Shown: positions 27,155 through 36,455 of the stretch, one piece after another
Layout of the letters: each line of letters begins with the position of its first letter
Numbering within the stretch: position 1 is the first letter of the stretch
DNA from: Thalassospira xiamenensis M-5 = DSM 17429
GTDB taxonomy: Bacteria; Pseudomonadota; Alphaproteobacteria; Rhodospirillales; Thalassospiraceae
Direction of reading: 5' to 3'
NCBI RefSeq assembly: GCF_000300235.2
Contig: NZ_CP004388.1
Location: 3,480,001 to 3,544,000, forward strand
Length of the DNA stretch: 64,000 nt
Translations under genes and position numbers: made by a program
The notes under the pieces: model-generated
Databases searched by the model: none
The model's input: the letters and a program-made list of their open reading frames with translations, nothing else
Told to the model about the DNA's origin: nothing

Positions 27155-27940
27155 ATGAAGCTTCGAACTTTGCTTTCGCTGTGCGCTGGTGCATCTCTGT
27201 CCATGCTGACAGCATGCGCGTCCACCCAGCCGGCACAGGACATGAGTGACTATGACCCTATCGAACCGGTAAACCGGGTCGTGCACGGGGTTAATGGTGC
27301 CGTAGACTTTATGGTCCTTTACCCAGCCGCCATGTGGTATCGCGACATTGCACCGCAGCCGGTAAAAACCGCTGTCCGCAGTTTTGTGCGCAACATCGGC
27401 GAGCCGGTGAATGCATTGAACTCGCTGCTGCAAGGGGAACCTGATCAGGCGGCTGACACTGTTCAGCGCTTCATCATGAACACCACAATCGGCTTCCTTG
27501 GTTTCAATGATGTGGCTGCCGATTTCGGCATCGAATATCATTCAGAAGATTTCGGCCAGACTCTTGGCCATTACGGTATCGGCGGCGGTCCTTACATCGT
27601 CCTGCCGCTGCTTGGTCCGTCGAACTTGCGTGATACGACCGGCATTGCCGTTGATTACGTGGCAAACCCGATGACCTGGGGCAGCCGAAACAGCGATACC
27701 CTTGATAATCTCTATCTTGGTTCGCTGGCTTTGACCGCACTTGACGCGCGCTATCGCACGCTCAACCAGCTCAACGAATTGCAACAGACGTCGATTGACT
27801 ATTATGCTGCATTGCGTAGCCTGTACCGTCAGCAACGCAACGCCGCCATTCGGAACGGTGCAGATCCTTCGGCACCGAATTTCGAAGACGAAAGCGCTTC
27901 TGCCGACTTCGACGATGCGTTTGAAGCTGCGGCAAATTAA
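27155..27940 (+). CDS. mlaA: MlaA/VacJ-family outer-membrane lipoprotein
   Basis: MlaA removes mislocalised phospholipids from the outer leaflet of the outer membrane and hands them to MlaC. The 261-residue precursor has a lipoprotein signal with lipobox LTAC at about residues 18-21. The mature part follows the family: DPIEPVNRVVHGVNGAVD, PQPVKTAVRSFVRNIGEPVNALNSLLQG, FIMNTTIGFLGFNDVA and GIGGGPYIVLPLLGPSNLRD. The ATG at 27155 is chosen because it directly precedes the signal peptide. mlaC starts in the last base of its stop codon, so the two are coupled. The MlaFEDB ABC part is not in the window. Confidence 0.93.
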   Translation: MKLRTLLSLCAGASLSMLTACASTQPAQDMSDYDPIEPVNRVVHGVNGAVDFMVLYPAAMWYRDIAPQPVKTAVRSFVRNIGEPVNALNSLLQGEPDQAADTVQRFIMNTTIGFLGFNDVAADFGIEYHSEDFGQTLGHYGIGGGPYIVLPLLGPSNLRDTTGIAVDYVANPMTWGSRNSDTLDNLYLGSLALTALDARYRTLNQLNELQQTSIDYYAALRSLYRQQRNAAIRNGADPSAPNFEDESASADFDDAFEAAAN

Positions 27941-28602
27941 TGGTTCGATCGAACATGAAAAGCAGATTTACGATTCCCGCACTGGCGGCAGCAATCGTTA
28001 GCACGACCGGCCTTCTGGCCGGTCCTGCATTTGCAGGTAATGCAAACACCGCGCCGTCCCTGACGGTAGAGGTCGCTGTAAGCAGCAACGCATCCGAGGT
28101 AATCAAGACTCTTGCGAATGAAGCGATTATCGGACTGACCGACCAGTCGCTTAGCAACGATACCCGTCGGCAGAACTTTGTTGCGCTGATGGACCGTTAC
28201 TTCGCAATGGATGTGATTTCCCGGTTTGTTCTGGGACGTTACTGGCGCTCGATCTCCGAGGAAGAACTCAACGAGTTCGCCGATCTTCTTCAGGACTATC
28301 TGGCGCTTAACTACGCCAGCCAGTTCAAGGATTTCAATGGCGAGCAATTCGTTGTCGGCGACGAGAAACAGCAGAACAAGGATACCTTCGTCAATTCGCA
28401 GTTTGTCCGCCCGGATGGTCCGCCGGTTTCGATTATCTGGCGTTTGCGCGAATTTGGCGACGATTACAAAATCATCGACGTCACCGTCGAAGGGCTGAGC
28501 ATGGGCATCACCCAGCGCGACGAATTCACCGCCGTCATCCAGAAAAACGGCGGCAAGGTCTCTGCGCTGACCGAAAATCTGCGCGAAAAAGTCGGAAAAT
28601 AA
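27940..28602 (+). CDS. mlaC: MlaC-type periplasmic phospholipid-binding protein
   Basis: The 220-residue precursor has a signal peptide of about 32 residues (…LLAGPAFAG). The mature part is the MlaC/Tgt2 fold: FVALMDRYFAMDVISRFVLGRYWRSISEEE and FADLLQDYLALNYASQFKDFNGEQF, then a curved beta sheet that binds a phospholipid. It carries lipid through the periplasm between MlaA and the inner-membrane complex. The start overlaps the mlaA stop (TAATG); a second ATG at 27955 also fits a signal peptide. A terminator follows at 28628-28660. Confidence 0.9.
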   Translation: MVRSNMKSRFTIPALAAAIVSTTGLLAGPAFAGNANTAPSLTVEVAVSSNASEVIKTLANEAIIGLTDQSLSNDTRRQNFVALMDRYFAMDVISRFVLGRYWRSISEEELNEFADLLQDYLALNYASQFKDFNGEQFVVGDEKQQNKDTFVNSQFVRPDGPPVSIIWRLREFGDDYKIIDVTVEGLSMGITQRDEFTAVIQKNGGKVSALTENLREKVGK

Positions 28603-28627
28603 CTCCGACACGACCGTTACGGAAATC

Positions 28628-28660
28628 AAAAGCCACCGGTGATTTTCCGGTGGCTTTTTT
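28628..28660 (+). terminator. Intrinsic terminator after mlaC
   Basis: Arms AAAAGCCACCGG and CCGGTGGCTTTT with a 7-base loop, followed by TT. It ends the mlaA-mlaC transcript. Confidence 0.9.
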
Positions 28661-28686
28661 AATGCATCCCCCAGATGGGGATAATG

Positions 28687-28720
28687 AAAGGCCGCCCGGC
28701 AGGAAAGTGGGCGGCCTTTT
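28687..28720 (-). terminator. Intrinsic terminator after ettA
   Basis: Arms AAAGGCCGCCC and GGGCGGCCTTT with an 11-base loop. Read leftward it ends the ettA transcript; T/A tracts on both sides make it potentially bidirectional. Confidence 0.85.
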
Positions 28721-28724
28721 ATTG

Positions 28725-30407
28725 TTAACCGCGCGTCAGCGGCTTGTATTTGATGCGATGCGGGCGGTCGGCCGCGTCACCGTAACGGCGTTTATAATCC
28801 GCTTCATATTCCTGATAGTTGCCTTCGAACCATTCGACATGCGAATTGCCTTCGTAAGCCAGGATGTGGGTCGCGATACGGTCAAGGAAGAAACGATCGT
28901 GCGAGATAACCACGGCACAACCGGCAAATTCCAGCAGACCTTCTTCAAGCGCGCGAAGCGTATCGACATCAAGATCGTTGGTCGGTTCGTCAAGCAGCAG
29001 AACGTTAGAACCGGATTTCAGCATCTTGGCAAGATGAACGCGGTTACGTTCACCACCGGAAAGCTGCCCGACCTTTTTCTGCTGATCCGCCCCCTTGAAT
29101 GCAAACTGCGACACATAGGCGCGCGAGCTCATCGGGCGTTTGCCCAGAAGGATTTCGTCCAGACCGTCGGAAACTTCCTGCCAGACGGTTTTGTTCGGAT
29201 CAAGCGAGTCACGCGACTGATCGACATAGCCCATCTTGACCGTTTCACCGATCTTGAGCGTACCAGCATCGGGTGTATCGCTGCCGGTCAGCATTTTGAA
29301 CAAAGTGGTTTTACCCGCACCGTTCGGACCGATCACACCAACAATGCCGCCCGGCGGCAGACGGAAATGCAGATCATCAAACAGAAGCTTGTCACCAAAT
29401 GCCTTGGTCAGGCCTTCGGCAGTGATCACCTCGTTACCAAGGCGTTCGGCAATCGGAATAACAATCTTGGTTGAATCCGGAACCGCCTTTGCGGCTTCGG
29501 CAACGAGATCGTCATAGGCACGGACACGGGCCTTGGATTTTGCCTGACGGCCTTTCGGGTTCTGACGGATCCAGTCAAGCTCGGATGCCAGCTGTTTCTG
29601 GCGGCTACCTTCCTGACGGGCTTCCTGTTCCAGACGCTTCTGCTTCTGTTCGAGCCAGGATGAATAGTTGCCTTCATACGGGATGCCCTGACCACGGTCG
29701 AGTTCAAGAATCCAGCCGGTAACGTTATCAAGGAAGTAACGATCGTGGGTAACCAGAATGACAGTACCCTGATAGTCTTCAAGGTGACGTTCAAGCCACG
29801 CCACGGATTCGGCATCCAGATGGTTGGTCGGTTCGTCAAGCAGCAGAATGTCGGGCTTTGCAAGCAACAGACGGCAAAGCGCGACACGGCGGCGTTCGCC
29901 ACCGGAAAGCTTGGTCACATCTGAATCCTTGGGCGGGCAACGCAGCGCATCCATGGCGATATCAAGCGTACGCTCAAGATCCCAGCCATTGGCCGCATCA
30001 ATGCGTTCCTGCAATTCCCCCTGCTCGGCGAGGAGATTATTCATCTCGTCATCGGTCATCGGCTCGCCAAAGGCCATGCTGATTTCATTGAAACGTGCGA
30101 GATCGTCAACGATCTGACCGCAACCTTCCATGACGTTGCCCAGAACATCCTTTTCCGGGTTCAGCTGCGGTTCCTGTTCAAGGTAACCGACGCGAACACC
30201 TTCGGCTGGCCATGCTTCGCCGGAATAATCCTTTTCGATGCCCGCCATGATTTTAAGCAGGGTCGACTTACCGGCACCGTTGTTCCCGAGAACACCGATT
30301 TTCACGCCCGGCAGGAAGGATAGCGTAATGCCTTTGAAAAGTTCGCGACCGCCCGGAAGGATCTTGGTCAGGTCCTTCATGACGTAGATATACTGGTAGG
30401 ATGCCAT
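28725..30407 (-). CDS. ettA: Energy-dependent translational throttle protein EttA (ABC-F)
   Basis: The 560-residue soluble ABC-F ATPase has no membrane domain. Two nucleotide-binding domains show Walker [10 protein letters not shown] and GPNGAGKTT, signatures [16 protein letters not shown] and [15 protein letters not shown], and Walker [12 protein letters not shown] and [11 protein letters not shown]. The opening [20 protein letters not shown] and the full length match EttA, which binds the ribosomal E site and gates entry into elongation according to the ATP/ADP ratio. The open frame runs 73 codons further, but the ATG ending at 30407 has GGGGA before it and fits homologues. It is divergent from the symporter operon. 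Confidence 0.93.
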   Translation of the reverse strand: MASYQYIYVMKDLTKILPGGRELFKGITLSFLPGVKIGVLGNNGAGKSTLLKIMAGIEKDYSGEAWPAEGVRVGYLEQEPQLNPEKDVLGNVMEGCGQIVDDLARFNEISMAFGEPMTDDEMNNLLAEQGELQERIDAANGWDLERTLDIAMDALRCPPKDSDVTKLSGGERRRVALCRLLLAKPDILLLDEPTNHLDAESVAWLERHLEDYQGTVILVTHDRYFLDNVTGWILELDRGQGIPYEGNYSSWLEQKQKRLEQEARQEGSRQKQLASELDWIRQNPKGRQAKSKARVRAYDDLVAEAAKAVPDSTKIVIPIAERLGNEVITAEGLTKAFGDKLLFDDLHFRLPPGGIVGVIGPNGAGKTTLFKMLTGSDTPDAGTLKIGETVKMGYVDQSRDSLDPNKTVWQEVSDGLDEILLGKRPMSSRAYVSQFAFKGADQQKKVGQLSGGERNRVHLAKMLKSGSNVLLLDEPTNDLDVDTLRALEEGLLEFAGCAVVISHDRFFLDRIATHILAYEGNSHVEWFEGNYQEYEADYKRRYGDAADRPHRIKYKPLTRG

Positions 30408-30946
30408 TAAATTCCCCATCCAAAATGTGAGAAATCCCGGACCATGCCGGGACATGCGGATCGCCGCCTTGCGACCATCCAGAAAGCTTTGCCCGTTTGT
30501 AACCGACCGGCCCCTTACAAACAATGACAAACAACGGCAATCGCTGTGATGCGCTTTGAATCTGCATCGGTGGAAACGACGCGAGCAAAACCGCACCCGG
30601 AAATACACCTCTCGGGTCAAAATCAACCGTTAATAATGCATAATCAAGCAAATATACGCGTATTTCGATTAAAAACAGGCTGCCATTGTGCAGCGCAGAA
30701 AAACATCGAAAAAATGGCGGTTTTGGTAGGTTTTTGCAGCATTTCCAGCAGGTTGAGAACTCCGTGTGCGCGAATGTCTACGACTAATGATTAGCTTCTT
30801 GCGCATTCTGAAAACTGTTATCGAATTCGTTGGCAATGGTGCGTGCAAACACCACCACTGCATCAAAAGCAGGCGGACTGGCACAAAAAAAGAACTCAAT
30901 AGCCGGTCGGCAGGGAAGTTTTCATTTTCTAGGAAGGAGACGCGCT
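30408..30946. other. Long divergent intergenic region ettA / symporter operon
   Basis: About 540 bases with no convincing gene. The ettA side contains an inverted repeat GTTTGTAA-N12-TTACAAAC (30495-30522), followed by repeated ACAAAC words. An AT-rich stretch at 30630-30675 includes the small palindrome TACGCGTA. The right side ends in a strong ribosome site for the DUF4212 gene. Its length suggests regulated transcription of the symporter operon; no RNA gene was recognised. Confidence 0.4.
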
Positions 30947-31204
30947 ATGGATGAGCAAAGCGCAGCCTACTGGAAGCGAAACGTAAAACTGGTGACCACC
31001 TTGTTGATCATCTGGTTTGTCGTTTCCTACGGTTTCGGCATCTTGTTTGTCGATGTGATGAACAACATCAAGATTGCGGGCTTTGAACTCGGGTTCTGGT
31101 TCGCCCAACAGGGGTCCATTTACGTCTTTGTCGCGTTGATTTTCGTTTACGTGTCCAAGATGAACAAACTGGACCGTGAATTCGACGTTCGCGAAGACGA
31201 CTGA
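30947..31204 (+). CDS. DUF4212 small subunit of a sodium/solute symporter
   Basis: The 85-residue protein has two transmembrane helices (about 14-36 and 50-72) and the DUF4212 features AAYWKRNVKLV, IWFVVSYGFGILFVDVMN and FWFAQQGSIYVFVALIFVYVSKMNKLDREF. Such proteins are encoded immediately before a VC_2705-type sodium:solute symporter and are thought to be its small subunit. A very good ribosome site (AGGAAGGAG) fixes the start. The symporter gene follows after 36 bases. Confidence 0.9.
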   Translation: MDEQSAAYWKRNVKLVTTLLIIWFVVSYGFGILFVDVMNNIKIAGFELGFWFAQQGSIYVFVALIFVYVSKMNKLDREFDVREDD

Positions 31205-31240
31205 CGTCGGTGAAAATTCCGGATCCGGGGAGACAGACAA

Positions 31241-33007
31241 ATGGATCTTACTACCCTTACCTATATCGTCGTCGGCCTGAGCTTCGCGCTGTATATCGGC
31301 ATCGCGATCTGGGCCAAGGCAAGCACCACCGGCGAATTCTATGTCGCTGGCAAGGGCGTTAACCCGGTCGTCAACGGTATGGCGACCGCCGCAGACTGGA
31401 TGTCTGCTGCATCCTTTATTTCAATGGCCGGCCTGATTGCCTTCCTTGGCTATGGCGGCTCGGTCTACCTGATGGGCTGGACTGGCGGCTACTGCCTGCT
31501 GGCAATGCTTCTGGCACCTTACCTTCGCAAGTACGGTAAATTCACCGTGCCGGAATTCATCGGGGACCGGTACTACTCCAAAACAGCGCGTATCGTTGCT
31601 GTTATCTGCCTGATCTTCATTTCCTTCACCTATGTTGCAGGCCAGATGCGCGGTGTCGGTATCGTGTTCTCGCGCTTCCTTGAAGTCGAACTCCTGACCG
31701 GCCTGATCGTCGGCATGGGTATCGTCTTCGTTTATGCCGTTCTTGGTGGCATGAAGGGGATTACCTACACTCAGGTTGCGCAATATTGCGTGCTGATCGT
31801 TGCCTATACCATTCCGGCAATCTTCATCGCCTTCCAGCTGACCGGCAATCCGCTGCCGCAGTTGGCATTCGGTTCGACGGTTAACGGTACGGGCGATCAT
31901 ATGCTTGATCGTTTAAACCAGATCGTGACCGAACTGGGCTTCCTTGAATATACCACCACCAACAAATCGACGATCGACATCTTCTGCATCACGCTTGCGC
32001 TGATGGTCGGTACGGCAGGTCTGCCGCACGTTATCGTCCGCTTCTTCACCGTTCCGAAAGTACGTGATGCACGTTCATCGGCCGGTTGGGCGCTGGTATT
32101 CATCGCGCTGCTTTACACCACTGCCCCGGCAGTCGGTGCGATGGCTCGCCTGAACCTGACGGAAACCGTGCAGATCGGTGCGGTTGGTGATCCGGAAGGC
32201 AACCTTAAAATCGAAGATCGTCCGGATTGGATGACCCGTTGGGAGGCCACCGGTCTTCTGAAATTTGAAGATAAAAACGGTGATGGTCGTATCCAGTACT
32301 ATAACGATGCCAATGCCGAATTTGCCGCCAAAGCCGCTGAATATGGCTGGGCCGGTAACGAACTGAGTGTTGACCGGGACATCATGGTTCTGGCCAACCC
32401 GGAAATTGCACAGCTTCCGAACTGGGTGATTGCCCTTGTCGCAGCCGGTGGTATTGCCGCCGCACTGTCAACGGCAGCCGGTCTGTTGCTTGTGATTTCC
32501 TCGGGCGTTTCGCATGACCTTCTGAAGGGCACGTTTACGCCAGATATGACAGAAGGGCAGGAATTGATGGCCGGGCGTATTGCGGCAGCCGTCGCAATCG
32601 TGATTGCCGGTTATCTTGGATACAACCCGCCTGGCTTCGTGGCACAGGTGGTGGCCTTCGCCTTCGGTTTGGCGGCGGCATCACTGTTCCCGGTTATCAT
32701 CATGGGGATCTTCTCCAAGAAGGTTAACCGCGAAGGCGCGATTGCAGGCATGCTGGTCGGTCTGATCTTCACCATGGGCTATATCATGTCCTACAAGGGC
32801 ATCTTTATCCCGGTACTGATCGAAAACGTTCCGGCAAACTGGCTGTTCGGCATTTCGCCGGAAGGCATCGGTGTTGTTGGTATGATCCTGAACTTCCTCG
32901 TTGCGTTCGGCGTTTCGAAAGTTACCGCAGAACCGCCCGAACATATCCAGCACCTGATTGAAGATATCCGTGTTCCGAAAGGAGCCGGTAGCGCCGTTGA
33001 CCATTAA
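31241..33007 (+). CDS. Sodium:solute symporter, VC_2705 subfamily (ActP-like)
   Basis: The 588-residue SSF-family transporter has about 13 helices. Family motifs include FYVAGKGVNPVVNGMATAADWMS in helix 1-2, the core VPEFIGDRY, and GLPHVIVRFFTVPK. It is longer than a standard SSF protein because a loop of about 80 residues (about 315-395) contains DKNGDGRIQYYN (344-355), which has the spacing of an EF-hand calcium loop. Homologues are called acetate/short-chain carboxylate symporters, but the substrate here is unproven. It forms an operon with the DUF4212 gene; a terminator (33040-33074) follows. Confidence 0.9.
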   Translation: MDLTTLTYIVVGLSFALYIGIAIWAKASTTGEFYVAGKGVNPVVNGMATAADWMSAASFISMAGLIAFLGYGGSVYLMGWTGGYCLLAMLLAPYLRKYGKFTVPEFIGDRYYSKTARIVAVICLIFISFTYVAGQMRGVGIVFSRFLEVELLTGLIVGMGIVFVYAVLGGMKGITYTQVAQYCVLIVAYTIPAIFIAFQLTGNPLPQLAFGSTVNGTGDHMLDRLNQIVTELGFLEYTTTNKSTIDIFCITLALMVGTAGLPHVIVRFFTVPKVRDARSSAGWALVFIALLYTTAPAVGAMARLNLTETVQIGAVGDPEGNLKIEDRPDWMTRWEATGLLKFEDKNGDGRIQYYNDANAEFAAKAAEYGWAGNELSVDRDIMVLANPEIAQLPNWVIALVAAGGIAAALSTAAGLLLVISSGVSHDLLKGTFTPDMTEGQELMAGRIAAAVAIVIAGYLGYNPPGFVAQVVAFAFGLAAASLFPVIIMGIFSKKVNREGAIAGMLVGLIFTMGYIMSYKGIFIPVLIENVPANWLFGISPEGIGVVGMILNFLVAFGVSKVTAEPPEHIQHLIEDIRVPKGAGSAVDH

Positions 33008-33039
33008 TCGGTCGACTGGTTTGCAAGAAACCTGTTGCC

Positions 33040-33074
33040 GGCCCCCGGAATTACCTCCGGGGGCCTTTTCTTTT
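33040..33074 (+). terminator. Intrinsic terminator after the symporter gene
   Basis: A perfect 9-bp stem, GGCCCCCGG and CCGGGGGCC, with an 8-base loop, is followed by TTTTCTTTT. It partly separates symporter expression from the signalling gene that starts at 33121. Confidence 0.9.
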
Positions 33075-33120
33075 GCCGCGAACTCGGGCAACAATGCATC
33101 ACGACAGGGAGGAAGGTCAT

Positions 33121-34989
33121 ATGAGTCTGGAATTAAAAGAAATCAGCGATTTCCTTAAGCAGCATCACCCGTTCGACCTTTTGCCTGACGACGTGATCAA
33201 TGCCCTGCCCAAACGCCTGACCGCGCGCTATTTCCGCAAAGGGACGAAAGTCCTCTCACCTGAACAGCAATGCCTGCATCTGCATATCATCCGGACAGGC
33301 GGAACCGAAACACGCGACCCCGATGGCCAGCTTCTTGCCCGCCTTGGCGAAGGTGAATGTTTTGGTGTGCGCGCGATGTTCCGCAACGGCAAGGCCGCCA
33401 ACAACATCACCATGCTCGAAGACAGCCTTGTCTACCTGTTGCCGGAAAAGGATTTCCACGATCTGGCCGGGAAATACCCGCAATTCAATTACTTCTTTGA
33501 ACAGATGGGCGGGGCCCGACTTCGCAGCGGCATGCAGCTTCTGGAAAAACGTGACGATGATCAGCTTAAACTGATGTCCATCCGGGTGTCCGATCTGATC
33601 GCGCGTGATCTGGTAAGTATCGATATCGGAGCATCGATTCTCGAAGCAGGCAAGCTGATGAGCGCCGAACGGGTTTCCTGCCTGCTGATCACGCAAAACG
33701 GCGATAAGGTCGCAGGCATCATGACCGATCGCGACCTTCGTAATCGGGTCGTTGCCGAGGCCCGATCATTTGACGAGCCGGTGACCAACATCATGACGCC
33801 GAACCCGATCAGCATCGGGCCGGACGATTATGCCTTTGACGCACTTCTGACCATGACGCGTCACAATGTCCGACACCTTCCGGTGATGAAGGACGGTAAG
33901 GCGATTGGCATGATCACCACCAATAATCTGCTGGCCCGCCAATCGCTCTCGGCGGTTCATATGGTCGGGCGCATTCGTAAAATGACCAGACCCGCCGATA
34001 TGGCAAAGGTCATCGCACAGGTGCCCGAACTGCTAAGCAACCTGATCGAAGCCGGGGCGACATCGCGCAATGCCGGGCACATTGTCACAACACTTTCGGA
34101 TGCGGCAACATCGCGCCTGCTGCAACTGGCCGAGGAAAAATTTGGTCCCCCGCCCGTACCCTATGTCTGGATGGCGGGCGGATCGCAGGGGCGCCAGGAA
34201 CAGACCGCCCTGTCGGATCAGGACAATTGCCTGATCCTTGATGACGCCTATGATCCCGATCAACACGGGGACTATTTCAAGTCATTGGCCGATTATGTTT
34301 GCGATGGCCTTGATACCGTCGGCTATGTCTATTGCCCCGGCGAAATGATGGCGAAAACCGCCGAATGGCGGCAGCCTGTCCGTGTCTGGCAGCAATATTT
34401 CAACAAATGGATCGAACAGCCGGAGCCAAAGGCCCTGATGCTCTGTTCCGTCTGGTTCGACCTGCGGGTGATCCATGGGACACGTGCGATCTTTGAAGAC
34501 CTGCATCGGATGATTGTCACCAAGGCAAAGGGCAACCGCATTTTCCTGGCCTATATGGTTGGCAACGCCCTCACCCATCATGTGCCGCTTGGCTTCTTTA
34601 AAAACTTTGTCATGATCCGTGGCGGTGAACATGACCGCACGCTCGATATGAAACATAACGGCGTGGTGCCGATTGTCGATATCGCGCGCATCCACGCGCT
34701 TGCGAACGGCATTGATGTGGTCAATACCTATGAACGGCTCGAGGCCGCGATGGCCTTCCCCTCGATCAGCAAACAGGGGGCATCCGACCTTCTGGATGCG
34801 TTTGAATTCATCAGCATCACGCGCCTGAAACATCAGGTCCGGCAAATTCGTGACGGCGACCGCCCCGATAACTTCCTGCATCCCGAAAGCCTGTCGGCGT
34901 TTGAACGCACCCATCTGAAAGATGCGTTTTCGGTGATCAAGAATTTACAGGCCGCCCTTGAAAGCGCCTTTGGCAAAAGCGGGACATAA
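33121..34989 (+). CDS. Cyclic-nucleotide-binding / CBS / DUF294 nucleotidyltransferase protein
   Basis: The 622-residue cytoplasmic signalling protein has, in order, a cNMP-binding-like domain (about 15-135), a CBS pair (about 155-275; VSDLIARDLVSIDIGASILEAGKLM and VTNIMTPNPISIGPDDYAF), the DUF294 GlnD-like nucleotidyltransferase domain (about 320-450) with GSQGRQEQTALSDQDNCLIL carrying the G-S and D-x-D catalytic pattern, and the DUF294 C-terminal helical domain (about 475-615). It could uridylylate or adenylylate a partner in response to adenine nucleotides. The start is the ATG at 33121, behind GGGAGGAAGG. The exonuclease gene begins 2 bases after its stop. Confidence 0.88.
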   Translation: MSLELKEISDFLKQHHPFDLLPDDVINALPKRLTARYFRKGTKVLSPEQQCLHLHIIRTGGTETRDPDGQLLARLGEGECFGVRAMFRNGKAANNITMLEDSLVYLLPEKDFHDLAGKYPQFNYFFEQMGGARLRSGMQLLEKRDDDQLKLMSIRVSDLIARDLVSIDIGASILEAGKLMSAERVSCLLITQNGDKVAGIMTDRDLRNRVVAEARSFDEPVTNIMTPNPISIGPDDYAFDALLTMTRHNVRHLPVMKDGKAIGMITTNNLLARQSLSAVHMVGRIRKMTRPADMAKVIAQVPELLSNLIEAGATSRNAGHIVTTLSDAATSRLLQLAEEKFGPPPVPYVWMAGGSQGRQEQTALSDQDNCLILDDAYDPDQHGDYFKSLADYVCDGLDTVGYVYCPGEMMAKTAEWRQPVRVWQQYFNKWIEQPEPKALMLCSVWFDLRVIHGTRAIFEDLHRMIVTKAKGNRIFLAYMVGNALTHHVPLGFFKNFVMIRGGEHDRTLDMKHNGVVPIVDIARIHALANGIDVVNTYERLEAAMAFPSISKQGASDLLDAFEFISITRLKHQVRQIRDGDRPDNFLHPESLSAFERTHLKDAFSVIKNLQAALESAFGKSGT

Positions 34990-34991
34990 CA

Positions 34992-35681
34992 ATGGGCCTG
35001 CGTCAGAAAATCATCGATAGCGACTTTTACCGCCAGATGGTCCAGCGTCGGGCAACCGGGCCGCTTCGCGCCTATTACGATATCCCGGCCGCCGATCCCG
35101 ATACGCCGGTCCGCGATGTCGAATTTGTCGCCCTTGATCTGGAAACCACCGGCCTTGATCCGAAACAGGATGAAATCGTTTCGATTGGCCTTGTGATCAT
35201 TCGCCGCCTTGAAGTCGATTTTTCAAGCTGCCAGCATCTTCTGGTGCGCCCCAAAAAGGAACTCAGCGAAAGCTCGGTGATCGTGCATCGCATTTTCGAT
35301 ACCGATGTCGAACAGGCACCCGATATCGAAATCGCGCTGGCCCATATCCTGCCGATCCTGGCCGGGCGGGTTCTGGTGGCCCATCACGCACCGATTGAAC
35401 TGGGCTTTCTTGGTCATGCCTGCAAACGTTATTTTGGCGCATCCCTGCAAATGCCGACCGTCGATACGCTGGTGCTGGCTCTTCGTGATCTGCACCGGCA
35501 GGGACAACCCATGAAATCGGGCGCGCTGAAACTTGAAACGCTGCGCCATACCCATAATCTGCCACCCTATCGTATTCACAATGCCCTGTCGGATGCGATT
35601 GCCGCGTCGGGCCTGTTTCTGGCACAGATTGCCAAGCGTGATCCGAAAGGCGAACTTGAGCTTCGCCGCGTGCTGCGTTAA
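34992..35681 (+). CDS. DnaQ-like 3'-5' exonuclease (DEDDh)
   Basis: The 229-residue exonuclease has all DEDDh motifs: Exo I FVALDLETTGLDPKQDE (D-x-E), Exo II VAHHAPIELGFL with an Asp/Glu region, and Exo III with RIHNALSDAIAA (His and Asp). It resembles the DNA polymerase III epsilon proofreading domain but lacks its C-terminal clamp/alpha-binding tail, so it acts alone or with another partner. It is found behind the cNMP/CBS/nucleotidyltransferase gene in many proteobacteria, a linkage whose meaning is unknown. Confidence 0.87.
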   Translation: MGLRQKIIDSDFYRQMVQRRATGPLRAYYDIPAADPDTPVRDVEFVALDLETTGLDPKQDEIVSIGLVIIRRLEVDFSSCQHLLVRPKKELSESSVIVHRIFDTDVEQAPDIEIALAHILPILAGRVLVAHHAPIELGFLGHACKRYFGASLQMPTVDTLVLALRDLHRQGQPMKSGALKLETLRHTHNLPPYRIHNALSDAIAASGLFLAQIAKRDPKGELELRRVLR

Positions 35682-35756
35682 TCGGTAATCAGGGGAAACG
35701 GGAACCCCCGTCAGACCGATCCCGTCATAACAATAAATCAGGGGACTTCTTGCCGG

Positions 35757-36272
35757 ATGTATGTGTTTATTATCACGACCGTTGTGGTCGGTTTTGCCTG
35801 TGCCGGTGTGGTCATGTTGCTGTTCCGCCTTTGGGGACGCAAGGCATCGAAATATGTCATCCCCTTTGTCGCGGCGATTGGCATGTTTGCCTATATGATC
35901 TGGGATGAATACAGCTGGTTTGACCGCTATGCCGGTCGCCTGCCCGGCCAGATCGATATCGTGCAGACCTTTGCCGATGAAAATCCCTTTGCCCCCTGGA
36001 CACTGATTTCAGCCCCGATCAACCGCTTTACCGCCATTGACCGGGAAAAGGTCGTCGCTAATCCGGACAATCCCGGTCATAAACGGGTCACGACCCTGCT
36101 TCTGAAAAAAGGTGCAGAAACGCTGGCCCTTACCCATCTGGTGGATTGCAATGGCGGAACACGCGGCTACATCACCGCTCAAACCGCCCTTGATGGCAAC
36201 GGATTCCCGATTGGCATCGAAGAATGGTTTACGATGGACGAAAACGATCCGCTGCGTTCGGTCTGTGACTGA
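35757..36272 (+). CDS. Hypothetical membrane-anchored protein
   Basis: The 171-residue protein has two hydrophobic stretches at the N-terminus (about 3-27 and 37-52) followed by a soluble domain of about 115 residues, probably on the periplasmic side, containing IWDEYSWFDRYAGRLPGQIDIVQTF. A Cys pair (LVDCNGGTRG and SVCD at the end) could form a disulfide. I do not recognise a family. It sits between the exonuclease and mod genes and has its own terminator (36304-36333), so it is probably monocistronic or the tail of the preceding operon. Confidence 0.6.
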   Translation: MYVFIITTVVVGFACAGVVMLLFRLWGRKASKYVIPFVAAIGMFAYMIWDEYSWFDRYAGRLPGQIDIVQTFADENPFAPWTLISAPINRFTAIDREKVVANPDNPGHKRVTTLLLKKGAETLALTHLVDCNGGTRGYITAQTALDGNGFPIGIEEWFTMDENDPLRSVCD

Positions 36273-36303
36273 TCTGATCCAATTCAATCGAAAATTCCCG
36301 AAC

Positions 36304-36333
36304 AGGATCGGCCATGCCGGTCCTTTCTTTTTT
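36304..36333 (+). terminator. Intrinsic terminator
   Basis: Arms AGGATCGGC and GCCGGTCCT (one G-T pair) with a 3-base loop, then a T-rich run. It separates the hypothetical gene from the mod operon. Confidence 0.8.
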
Positions 36334-36382
36334 GGCCCGCACGCCCCGGCAGGCTCCATCTTGATGGCACAGATGGTTGACG

Positions 36383-36412
36383 TCCCGCTATATTTCACTG
36401 AATATAGCGGGA
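36383..36412 (+). promoter_or_regulatory. ModE-type operator, perfect palindrome
   Basis: Arms TCCCGCTATATT (36383-36394) and AATATAGCGGGA (36401-36412) around a 6-base spacer. The core CGCTATAT...ATATAGCG with 6-base spacing matches the known ModE consensus. It lies 44 bases upstream of modA, where ModE-molybdate would block transcription. Confidence 0.85.
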
Positions 36413-36455
36413 AATGATCATCTGCTCCGTTCATCCTCCAGCCCGGAATTTTGCC

